Assembly: GCF_035474595.1 (NCBI RefSeq)
Contig: NZ_DATIND010000124.1
Location: forward strand, 22,562-86,561
Direction of reading: 5' to 3'
Source: Longimicrobium sp.
GTDB lineage: Bacteria; Gemmatimonadota; Gemmatimonadetes; Longimicrobiales; Longimicrobiaceae
Length of the DNA: 64,000 nucleotides
Numbering within the stretch: position 1 is the first letter of the stretch; each line of letters begins with the position of its first letter. The notes beneath the pieces were generated by a model. The model worked only from the letters and a program-made list of their open reading frames with translations. It was not told where the DNA came from and did no database searches. Positions 7,934 through 15,739 of this stretch are shown here, piece by piece. A program made the translations under genes and the position numbers.

Positions 7934-8454
7934 TGAAGGAATCTGCCGCACCGTCGCGCGCGGGCCGCACGCGATCGGTTATCGCACCCTTACCCGGGAA
8001 CATGCGACCCCGGGGCCGATGCGACTTTTCGTCCGCGTGCGGCGGTGAGGCAGGACGACAGTGCGGAAGTGCGTGAGTGCGGAAGTGCGTGAGTGCCGCG
8101 GGTCGGCGCTGCCCGGTTATCGCTGCAAACGAATGCGGGCAGCACGGACCTCATCCGCGGCGCTGATGAATGTCTCTGGTGGATCAGGACTTGGGCGGGG
8201 CCGGGTCGCGGCTTCCGGGTGATCGTATCCTTTGCTGTCAACGAAGCGCCCCTTCGCCGGGGCGGTCCGGGGGCGACTCATCATCCGGTTCCGTCCACAC
8301 TCCCCCGGCCCTGGCGCCGCGGGCCGAACCGCGCGGGTTAACGATGGGACCGTGTTTCGGGAAAGCCGGCACGGCGTTCCGCCGGGACGCTCGTCCGCGG
8401 TGCCCCAGCCGGGGCGATTATCAACCCCTTCTCGCCGGAAAGGAGGCGAGTGAC
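7934..8454. other. Intergenic region between the Y RNAs and rsr
   Basis: 520 nt without a convincing gene. It holds a 16-bp direct repeat GTGCGGAAGTGCGTGA twice in tandem (8061-8092), of the same 'gcacttccgcac' kind as the arrays near 28.6 and 32.9 kb. An ideal RBS (AAGGAGG) sits just before rsr. No clear promoter was found. Confidence 0.5.
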
Positions 8455-10095
8455 ATGATGGACTTCACGAAGCACTTCGCGACTCGCCTGCGGGCGCTCG
8501 CGACGCCGCAGGGCGCGCCGATCCCCGGGACCGCGCAGGTGCCCAACTCGGCGGGCGGGTTCGCGTGGGCGCTCGACAAGTGGGCGCGGCTGGACCGCTT
8601 CCTGGTGCTGGGGAGCGACGGCGGGACCTTCTACGTGGGCGAGCGCGAGCTCACCGTGGAGAACGCCCGCTCGGTGGCCGAGTGCATCGGCGAGGATGGC
8701 GCCCGCGTGGTGCGGCGCGCCGTGGAGGTGAGCGAGGCCGGGCGCGCGCCGAAGAACGACCCCGCGCTGTTCGTGCTGGCCATGGCGGCCGGGATGGGCG
8801 ACGAGGCCACGCGCGCCGCCGCGCTCCAGGCGCTGCCGCGGGTGGCGCGCACGGGAACGCACCTGCTGCACTGGCTGCGCTACGTGCAGGCGTTCCGCGG
8901 GTGGGGGCGCGGCGTGCGGCGCGCGGTGGGGCGCTGGTACACGGCCCGGCCGCCCCGTGATCTGGCCTACCAGCTCCTGAAGTACCCGCAGCGCGACGGC
9001 TGGAGCCACCGCGACGCGCTCCGGCTGGCCCACCCGCGGCCGGAGAGCGACGAGCAGCGGGCCCTGCTCCGCCGAGCCGTGACCGGCGAGGTGGGCGAGG
9101 CGCCGGACACCGAGGCCGTGCGGCTGGTGCGCGCGGTGGCCGAGCTGCACGCGGATGCGGAGATGGCGCCGGCCCGCGCGGCGGCGCTGGTGCGCGAGCA
9201 CCGGCTCACCCGCGAGATGCTGCCCTCGCAGCTGCTCACCCACCCGGCGGTGTGGGAGGCGCTCCTGGAGGAGATGCCGCTCACCGCGCTGGTGCGGAAC
9301 CTGGCCACGCTCACCCGGGTGGGCGTGCTGGCGCCGGGGAGCGACGCGGCCGCGCGGGTGGCGGCGCGCATCGCCGACGCGGGCGCGCTGAAGCGGGCGC
9401 GCGTGCACCCGGTGCAGGTGCTGGCCGCGCTGCGCACCTACGCGGCCGGGCGCGGGGTGCGCGGCCAGCACTCGTGGCAGCCGGTGGCCCGGGTGGTGGA
9501 CGCGCTGGATGCGGCCTTCTACCTGGCCTTCGGGGCGGTGGAGCCGAGCGGGCGGCGCACGATGCTGGCGCTGGACGTGTCGGGGTCGATGATGGCCCCC
9601 GTGCACGGGCTGGACTTCGTGAGCTGCCGCGAGGCGGCGGCGGCCATGGCGCTGGTGACGGCGGCCACCGAGCCGCGGCACTTCTTCACCGCCTTCACCG
9701 CGGGGACGCGCCGCAGCATGCACGCGGGGTTCCCCACGGGGCTAAGCACGCTGGCCGTCTCGCCGCGCGAGCGGCTGGACGACGTGGTGGCGAAGACCAG
9801 CGGGCTGCCGTTCGGCGGGACGGACTGCGCGCTGCCGATGCTGGAGGCGCGCACCCGCAAGTGGCCGGTGGACCTGTTCGTGGTCTACACCGACAACGAG
9901 ACCTGGGCCGGGGACGTCCACCCCGCGCAGGCCCTGCGGCAGTACCGCGAGGCCACCGGGATCGCCGCGAAGCTGGTGGTCGTGGCGATGGCGTCGAACG
10001 GGTTCACCATCGCGGACCCGGACGACGCGGGGATGCTGGACGTGGCCGGGTTCGACGCGGCCACGCCGGCGCTGATCGCCGATTTCGCGCGGTAG
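8455..10095 (+). CDS. rsr: Ro60/Rsr ribonucleoprotein (TROVE domain plus vWA)
   Basis: Orthologue of the Ro60 autoantigen, a ring-shaped HEAT-repeat protein that binds Y RNAs on its outside and misfolded RNA ends in its cavity; in bacteria it works with exonucleases in rRNA maturation and RNA turnover. Residues from about 20 to 350 form the helical TROVE domain (GGFAWALDKWARLDRFLVLG, TGTHLLHWLRYV). The C-terminal 180 residues are a von Willebrand A domain with the MIDAS motif LDVSGSM and the Thr loop GGTDCALP. 546 residues against about 530 in Deinococcus Rsr. Start ATG 8455 is fixed by AAGGAGG 8 nt upstream. It lies directly downstream of two Y RNA genes and upstream of rtcB, the arrangement expected for an RNA-repair locus. 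Confidence 0.95.
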   Translation: MMDFTKHFATRLRALATPQGAPIPGTAQVPNSAGGFAWALDKWARLDRFLVLGSDGGTFYVGERELTVENARSVAECIGEDGARVVRRAVEVSEAGRAPKNDPALFVLAMAAGMGDEATRAAALQALPRVARTGTHLLHWLRYVQAFRGWGRGVRRAVGRWYTARPPRDLAYQLLKYPQRDGWSHRDALRLAHPRPESDEQRALLRRAVTGEVGEAPDTEAVRLVRAVAELHADAEMAPARAAALVREHRLTREMLPSQLLTHPAVWEALLEEMPLTALVRNLATLTRVGVLAPGSDAAARVAARIADAGALKRARVHPVQVLAALRTYAAGRGVRGQHSWQPVARVVDALDAAFYLAFGAVEPSGRRTMLALDVSGSMMAPVHGLDFVSCREAAAAMALVTAATEPRHFFTAFTAGTRRSMHAGFPTGLSTLAVSPRERLDDVVAKTSGLPFGGTDCALPMLEARTRKWPVDLFVVYTDNETWAGDVHPAQALRQYREATGIAAKLVVVAMASNGFTIADPDDAGMLDVAGFDAATPALIADFAR

Positions 10096-10238
10096 GCGGC
10101 GCGGTCCGGGAGCTCCCGGCCGCGCCCGCCCCCCGGCGGAAGCGTCCGAACGGAATGGAGATGAAGACCCGGAAACCGTGACCGGGCGCGCGGGCCGATA
10201 TCGTTCGGTCCGCGCGCCCATCAACCGAAACGCGAACC

Positions 10239-10565
10239 ATGGACACGAGGAACAAGGCGAAGCAGGAGGATCCGCGGGAGGAGCCGAAGTTCGGCGACTT
10301 CTGGACGATCGAGTCCCGCTGCGACACGTACTACGTCTCGGCGGAGACGGCGGTGCGGGTGGGTGCCCTGCTGGAACGCGCCTGGCGGCCGCGCTGGACC
10401 AAGTTCGTGGACCTGCACGGCCGGCGGGTGTGGCTGCGCACCGCCCGCGTGGAGAGCATCCACGAGAGCACCGAGGCACAGCGCTCGCGGCTGCGGGCGT
10501 TCGTGTACGCGCGCAACAAGGAGGAGCGCGCCGACCGCCGCTGGGACGACGACGAGAACTGGTGA
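10239..10565 (+). CDS. Hypothetical protein between rsr and rtcB
   Basis: 108 residues, highly charged at both ends (KQEDPREEPK, ERADRRWDDDENW), with a central beta-type core containing FWTIESRCDTYYVSAETA and KFVDLHGRRVWLRTARVESI. No signal peptide or membrane segment; probably cytoplasmic. Codon use matches its high-GC neighbours. No family recognised; its position suggests a role linked to the Rsr/RtcB locus, but this is only context. Confidence 0.75.
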   Translation: MDTRNKAKQEDPREEPKFGDFWTIESRCDTYYVSAETAVRVGALLERAWRPRWTKFVDLHGRRVWLRTARVESIHESTEAQRSRLRAFVYARNKEERADRRWDDDENW

Positions 10566-10571
10566 TGATAG

Positions 10572-11537
10572 GTGGCCCTGATGAGACTGCAGGCTCATCC
10601 ACTCGTACTGGATGCGGCGCAATCAGCGAAGGACGTCGAACGCTACTTCGGTGCGAGTCTCGATGTCCTTCGTGAGCTGATCGATTTCGCTACGAACCTC
10701 GAGATCCGCATTCACAGCATGGGTGTCGGCGATACCGACCGCGTGGTTGGGGTCGGCGTTCTGTATCACCGGAACGTGGCGCTAATGGACGCGGCTGAGC
10801 TACTGCTCCGCTCGGGCCAGGTTTACGGTGCCCGATTGCAAGCAAGAGCTCTGCTGGAGGCGAGTTGGAATTTGGAGTGGATGTTGAACGCAGATGTTCA
10901 TCGCCGCGCGTGCCAGTTCTATGTGCTGGACCTTCGCAAGCGCATCGCCGAACCCGAACGCTTTATTCCGGGAACAGCTTCGAACGACGAGTTGAAGTCT
11001 GTGATCAGCGCGGCGAATGTGTTTGACAAGGAAAGAATTCTCGCGATCTCCGAGGAGGAAATCGCAGGAGCGAGGCAGAACATAGCGGAAATACGACAGC
11101 GAATCAGGGAAGTACCGGATTTCCAGTTTGTAAACGCAGAAATCGATCGACAGAAGAAGCTAGCCGGCTTGAAGTGGTTTCAACTGTTTGGCGGCCCCAA
11201 TGACCACCGGAATCTGGCGAAGCGATTGGGATACGAATCTGAGTACGAGATATTCTACAGATTAGACTCCAATGCAGTGCATGGTACATGGGTGCAGGAC
11301 CACATTTCAATCAGGAACGACATCGCCCGTTCTGTTCCGATTCGTGGGTTACGTGACTTCGGACGAGTGGCTGACGTGGTGTGGAATGCAGCCTTTCGCT
11401 CTACAAAACAAGTAATTGACCACTTCCGGCCCGGAGAGATGCTCACTTTCTTGAGGCAATTCATGCCCGGAGGAAATTCGCGGTGGGATCCGCCCATCGT
11501 GGAGTCGGAAATCGAAGCTGTTGTCCCGTATGGATGA
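10572..11537 (+). CDS. DUF5677-like protein, probably horizontally acquired
   Basis: 321 residues, largely alpha-helical, resembling the DUF5677 family (RNVALMDAAELLLRSGQVYGARLQARALLEASWNLEW split over two helices, then a helix near the C terminus with NAVHGTW). The molecular function of the family is unknown to me; members are frequent in accessory and defence-like contexts. Its G+C content and codon use are clearly lower than those of rsr and rtcB on either side (many AAT, GAT, TTG and AAG codons in mixed use), so it looks inserted into the locus. Start GTG 10572, with ATG 10581 as alternative. Confidence 0.7.
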   Translation: MALMRLQAHPLVLDAAQSAKDVERYFGASLDVLRELIDFATNLEIRIHSMGVGDTDRVVGVGVLYHRNVALMDAAELLLRSGQVYGARLQARALLEASWNLEWMLNADVHRRACQFYVLDLRKRIAEPERFIPGTASNDELKSVISAANVFDKERILAISEEEIAGARQNIAEIRQRIREVPDFQFVNAEIDRQKKLAGLKWFQLFGGPNDHRNLAKRLGYESEYEIFYRLDSNAVHGTWVQDHISIRNDIARSVPIRGLRDFGRVADVVWNAAFRSTKQVIDHFRPGEMLTFLRQFMPGGNSRWDPPIVESEIEAVVPYG

Positions 11538-11554
11538 GATTGGGTGTGAGCACG

Positions 11555-12829
11555 ATGAAGATCTTCGGAGAGCACCAGGAGAACACGCTGCGCCAGTTCC
11601 ACGACGTGGCGAGCCGCGCGGAGCGTGCCGCGCTTATGGCGGACGGGCACGTTGGCTTCACGATGCCTATCGGTGGCGTCACGGCGTATCGTGATCACGT
11701 GTCGGTCGTGGGCGTTGGGTTCGACGTCGGGTGCGGCAACTGCGCCATTCGCACAGACTTACGTGTCCAAGACCTCACCAAGGACCTGGCGTTGGACGAG
11801 ATCCGGCGCAACCCGCACCGGTTGATCAGCGACCGGCGCGCGAACCGCGTGGCCGACGAGGTGGCGAACACCATCTCGTTCGGGCTGGGGCGGAGGAACG
11901 ATGCCGACGATGCGCCGGTGGACGATCCGCTGTTCAACGACCCGGCGTGGTACGCCATCCCCAACACCGGCGGCTACCGCGACACGCTGCGCGACAAGGC
12001 GCGGCGCCAGCTGGGCACCGTGGGGAGCGGCAACCACTACGTGGACGTGTTCGCCGACGAGAACGGCGCGGTGTGGGTGGGCGTGCACTTCGGCAGCCGC
12101 GGCTTCGGGCACACGGTGGCGAGCGACTTCCTGTCGCTGTCGCAGGGCGGCGCCTGGGGCGAGCGCGGCAGGGAGAAGGAGGTGCTGCTGGACGTACGCC
12201 AGCCCGTGGGGCACGACTACTGGCACCTGATGGAACTGGCCGGGCGCTACGCCTACGCCGGGCGCGAGTGGGTGGCGCGCAAGGTGGTGGAGCTGCTGGG
12301 CGGCACCGAGGTGGAGCTGGTGCACAACCACCACAACTTCGCCTGGCGCGAGATGCACGTGGGGCCCGAGGGCGAGCCGGTGGAGTACGTGGTGGTCCGC
12401 AAGGGCGCCACGCCCGCGTTCCCCGGGCAGCTGGGCTTCATCGGCGGGTCGATGGGCGACGACGCGGTGATCGTGCGCGGCGCCACCGCCGACCCGGGGA
12501 GCGAGGTGGCTCGCACGCAGCGGGAGGCGCTGTTCAGCACCGTGCACGGCGCCGGCCGGGTGATGAGCCGCACCGAGGCCGCCGGCAAGCGCACCCGCCG
12601 CGGGATGGTGAAGAGCCACGGCAAGATCCAGCCGCGGATGGTGGAGGAGTGGCTGGGGAAGAAGGGGGTGATCCTGCGCGGCGGCGGGCTGGACGAGGCG
12701 CCGCAGGTGTACCGGCGCCTGAACAGGGTGCTGGAGGCGCAGGGGCCCACCATCGAGGTGCTGCACGTGCTGCAGCCGCTGGTGGTGGTCATGGCCGGCG
12801 CGGGGGAGATCGATCCGTACAAGGATTGA
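11555..12829 (+). CDS. rtcB: RNA-splicing ligase RtcB
   Basis: GTP/Mn-dependent ligase joining 2',3'-cyclic phosphate (or 3'-phosphate) and 5'-OH RNA ends. Metal and GMP sites are visible: FDVGCGNC (C60), GSGNHYVDV, VGVHFGSRGFGH, ELVHNHHNFA and the guanylylated-His motif TVHGAGRVMSR. 424 residues, typical length. The chosen start MKIFGEHQEN matches the usual RtcB N terminus; the frame is open further upstream to 11483 but that part overlaps the preceding gene. No rtcA cyclase or rtcR regulator is in the window. With Rsr and the Y RNAs it forms an RNA-repair locus. Confidence 0.96.
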   Translation: MKIFGEHQENTLRQFHDVASRAERAALMADGHVGFTMPIGGVTAYRDHVSVVGVGFDVGCGNCAIRTDLRVQDLTKDLALDEIRRNPHRLISDRRANRVADEVANTISFGLGRRNDADDAPVDDPLFNDPAWYAIPNTGGYRDTLRDKARRQLGTVGSGNHYVDVFADENGAVWVGVHFGSRGFGHTVASDFLSLSQGGAWGERGREKEVLLDVRQPVGHDYWHLMELAGRYAYAGREWVARKVVELLGGTEVELVHNHHNFAWREMHVGPEGEPVEYVVVRKGATPAFPGQLGFIGGSMGDDAVIVRGATADPGSEVARTQREALFSTVHGAGRVMSRTEAAGKRTRRGMVKSHGKIQPRMVEEWLGKKGVILRGGGLDEAPQVYRRLNRVLEAQGPTIEVLHVLQPLVVVMAGAGEIDPYKD

Positions 12830-12874
12830 CCTTACCGCCCGGCCTGGGTGTCCTCTACTGGAGCTTGGAGCTAG

Positions 12875-13435
12875 ATGGCGGACGAGCCGCTGGAGACCGG
12901 CCTGATCGGCGGGGCCGAGCAACGCGAGATCCGGATCGCCGAGTACGATCCGGGATGGCCGGCGGTGTTCGAGCGGCACGCCCGGATCATCGCCGGCGCG
13001 CTGGGCGGCCGCGCGCTGCGGAGCGAGCACATCGGGTCGACGTCGGTGCCGGGGCTGGCCGCCAAGCCCGTCGTCGACATCCTGGTGGTGGTCCCCGATT
13101 CCGCGGACGAGTCCGCGTATCTCTCCCCGCTGCGGGAGGCGGGGTACGTCCTGCGGGTGCGGGAGCCGGATTGGCACGAGCACCGGATGCTCCGGACCCC
13201 CGAACGGGACGTGCACGTCCACGTCTACTCGGAGGGATGCGCCGAGATCGGGCGCTACCTGGCCTTCCGCGACCGCCTGCGCGCCAGCGACGAGGACCGG
13301 CGCCGCTACGAGGCGGTGAAGCGCGAGCTGGCCGCGCGCGAGTGGCCGGACATGAACGACTACGCGAACGCCAAGACGGAGGTCGTGGAGAGCATTCTCG
13401 CCGCGTCGCGGGCCGCGGGTGAAACGCCGGGCTAG
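12875..13435 (+). CDS. GrpB-family (UPF0157) nucleotidyltransferase-like protein
   Basis: 186 residues with the GrpB fold of the nucleotidyltransferase superfamily. Conserved blocks are visible: EYDPGWPAVFERHARII, EHIGSTSVPGLAAKPVVDILV (GS...D-x-D-like active-site strand), DVHVHVYSEGC, and the C-terminal helix RYLAFRDRLRASDEDRRRYE. Biochemical role unknown. It lies 45 nt after rtcB and may be read through from it. Confidence 0.88.
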   Translation: MADEPLETGLIGGAEQREIRIAEYDPGWPAVFERHARIIAGALGGRALRSEHIGSTSVPGLAAKPVVDILVVVPDSADESAYLSPLREAGYVLRVREPDWHEHRMLRTPERDVHVHVYSEGCAEIGRYLAFRDRLRASDEDRRRYEAVKRELAAREWPDMNDYANAKTEVVESILAASRAAGETPG

Positions 13436-13569
13436 ACGCGGGCGTGCGGGGAATCGCGTGAGGGATGCGCGCCCGGAGGGCCGGGAACCCGGCGGGGCGG
13501 CGGCGCGGGTGCCGGCTCGTCGAGATGGAGATGGGGAAATGGTGGATCCGCCGGGGGCCCGGCGCGGTT

Positions 13570-13630
13570 GGGCACAGTCGTACCGTGCCCTACCGCGCGC
13601 GCAGCCCGGTTTGGCGCCTCGGCGCCAAAC
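13570..13630. terminator. Two inverted repeats between convergent genes
   Basis: GGGCAC...GTGCCC (13570-13590) followed by a near-continuous palindrome GTTTGGCGCC-TC-GGCGCCAAAC (13609-13630). Neither has a long T-run. Located between the grpB-like gene and the convergent peptidase gene, so a bidirectional terminator is the simplest reading; an operator is possible. Confidence 0.45.
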
Positions 13631-13649
13631 ACGCCCCAAACCGCCGTCG

Positions 13650-15185
13650 TTACTTGATGGCGGCGCGCGCCCGGTTCAGCCCCGAGGCCGTCCACGCCGG
13701 CCGCGCCCGCTCGCTGGCCACCGCGTGGGCCACGTAGAAGAGCATCCGCGAGACGCGGGTGAGCTTTTCGGCATCCAGGTGCGAGGGCTCGTCGCTCAGG
13801 CGGTGGTAGTCGGGGTGCGGCAGGGTAGTGAAGAAGAGGACCGGGACGCCGGCCATGATGAACGCCACGTGGTCGCTGCGGCTGAACCACTGCAGCTTCG
13901 GGTCGGCCTGCGACGGCAGCGCGCGGAAGCCGAGCTCCGGGTGCGCGGCGGCCACGCGGTGGGCGGCCGGGCCGAGCGAGCTGTACTCCTGGCCCATGAG
14001 GTAGAGGGTGTCGGGCGCGTTGCGGCCCACCATGTCCAGGTTCAGGTCGGCGACCACGCGGGCGATGGGAACGGTGGGGTGCTGCACCCAGTATGCGGAG
14101 CCCTTCAGCCCGCGCTCCTCGCCGCTGACGGCCAGGAAGAGGATGGAGCGCGCCGGCGTCCGCGGCAGCCGCGCGAACGCCCGCGCCGCCTCGAGGAGCG
14201 CCACGGTGCCCGAGGCGTTGTCGTCGGCGCCGTTGAAGATGGAGTCGCCGTGCGCGTCCGGCCGCCCGGTTCCCACGTGGTCGAAGTGCGCGCTGATGAC
14301 CACGTACTCGCCGCGGAGCGCGGGGTCGCTGCCGGGGAGGATGGCGACGACATTGGGCGCGGTGACCTCCGCGGCCACGGCGGGCTGCTCGATGGTCAGC
14401 CGCACGCCGCGGAGGGGGATGGGCTCGCCGGCGGGGCGGGCGCGGAGCGAGTCCAGGTCCAGCCCGGCGGCGCGGAAGAGCGCGCGGGCGGCGTCGTAGC
14501 GCAGCCCGCCAACGGGCCCCGGCGTGTACACTCCCGAGGCTTCCATCTGCCGGGAGAACCAGGCCATGCTGTCGGCGTCGGCCACGGGGTCGGCCACCAG
14601 GAGCACGCCCGCGGCGCCGGCCGAGAGCCCCGCGGTGAGCGCGGTGCTCAGCATCCCCACGCCCTCGATGAGGGTGCCGGGGAGGGAGTAGATGACCACC
14701 TTGCCGCGCACCGACCCGGGGAGCGGCGGAAGGTGCATGGCGGCGGCGCCGGCGTACACGGCCTCGGCGCTCTCGGCCGGGTGCAGCGCGCCGAAGGCGA
14801 AGTAGTCGCGCTCGTACGCCCACTCGACGGCCGTGCCGTCCGCCGCGCGGAAGCCCAGGCGCCGCGCGGCGGGGGCCACGGGGTGCCCCTGGAACCGGTA
14901 CTGCTGCACGAAGCCGCCCGCGCCGCCCGCGGGGCGCAGACCGGCGGCGCGGAACACCGCCGCGATGGACTCGGCGGCCACGGTGAGGCCGGGGCTGGGC
15001 GTGTCGCGCCCCTTCAGCGCGTCGCCCGCCAGGAAGGCGATGCGTGCGCGCACGTCGCTCACGGTGATGGAGCGGGCCGCGCGGTCCACGGCGGCGCGCG
15101 AGGCGGCCGGCTGCGCGGCGAGCGGCGCCGCGGCCAGCACGGCGGCCAGCCGAAGGAGGATCGGGAGACGGCGTCGCATCGGCAT
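13650..15185 (-). CDS. Secreted M28-family zinc aminopeptidase with PA domain
   Basis: 511 residues. Signal peptide RRRLPILLRLAAVLAAAPLAAQ. A protease-associated insert (VYAGAAAMHL ... GKVVIYSLPG ... GAAGVLLVADP) precedes the M28 catalytic core. The zinc and catalytic residues are visible as SAHFDHVG (His, Asp), GADDNASG (Asp), SGEERGLKG (Glu-Glu), NLDMVGRN (Asp) and SDHVAFIMAG (His). Predicted periplasmic or secreted exopeptidase. Start at 15185 (MPMRRR) or 15179; the longer in-frame extension runs through repeat sequence and lacks coding character. Confidence 0.93.
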   Translation of the reverse strand: MPMRRRLPILLRLAAVLAAAPLAAQPAASRAAVDRAARSITVSDVRARIAFLAGDALKGRDTPSPGLTVAAESIAAVFRAAGLRPAGGAGGFVQQYRFQGHPVAPAARRLGFRAADGTAVEWAYERDYFAFGALHPAESAEAVYAGAAAMHLPPLPGSVRGKVVIYSLPGTLIEGVGMLSTALTAGLSAGAAGVLLVADPVADADSMAWFSRQMEASGVYTPGPVGGLRYDAARALFRAAGLDLDSLRARPAGEPIPLRGVRLTIEQPAVAAEVTAPNVVAILPGSDPALRGEYVVISAHFDHVGTGRPDAHGDSIFNGADDNASGTVALLEAARAFARLPRTPARSILFLAVSGEERGLKGSAYWVQHPTVPIARVVADLNLDMVGRNAPDTLYLMGQEYSSLGPAAHRVAAAHPELGFRALPSQADPKLQWFSRSDHVAFIMAGVPVLFFTTLPHPDYHRLSDEPSHLDAEKLTRVSRMLFYVAHAVASERARPAWTASGLNRARAAIK

Positions 15186-15441
15186 CGGCGGCGGGGCGGG
15201 GGGGATCGGGATCGAAGCGTGGAGATGCGGACCGTGCTCATCCTCCCCGCTCGATCGTTTCAAGGAGCGCGATGAGAGAAACGGCCGGAGATTGGCCGGG
15301 CGACACAACGTAACTCCATCTCCCCCGACTTTCATCGCCCATCCGTAAATCGAGGAGAGACCCGACGCGACGTAGGCACCAGCGAGTAGAGATGAACATC
15401 GGCCAGGAACCATTCTGATACCGGTTGGGGGATCGATCATG

Positions 15442-15535
15442 CAATCCGACAGCGCACGTGCGACCTCGCTTATAGATTCTTCGGCCTGCAACCGCTCGTG
15501 CGGGATCAACGGCGGTGTGGCCGGCCTGAATAGAA
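15442..15535 (+). repeat. Family B repeat
   Basis: Contains GCGCACGTGCGACCTCGC, then ATAGATTCTTCGGCCTGCAA, then CGGTGTGGCCGGCCTGA. The same elements in the same order occur at 50.4 kb, and inverted near 43.9 kb. Confidence 0.75.
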
Positions 15536-15560
15536 AGCGCGCGAGCTGGCTCTCCTCACC

Positions 15561-15622
15561 GGCGACTCAAGTCGCAGCGTCGCAGCAACAACTACGGGAA
15601 GCCTCGCAAACTGCGCGAGGCT
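15561..15622 (+). repeat. Family A two-hairpin repeat, copy 4
   Basis: GGCGACTCAAGTCGC hairpin with a small insertion, core 'gcagcaacaactacggga', hairpin GCCTCGCAAACTGCGCGAGGC. Confidence 0.75.
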
Positions 15623-15739
15623 GATCCGCTCATTCCGCAGCATCGGCGCTCACGGCCGATCTCCTTTCATCCTCCCTGGACGCGTGCGGCGTGGGGACGA
15701 CTTAAATTCGCGTCACTCTGTACGTTTTAGCGCAGGTGA

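Larger units (their letters stand above)
15186..15739. other. Repeat-rich divergent intergenic region
   Basis: About 550 nt holding a family B repeat (15442-15535) and family A copy 4 (15561-15622). No gene seen; promoters of the M28 peptidase and of the downstream TPR gene presumably lie here. Confidence 0.5.
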
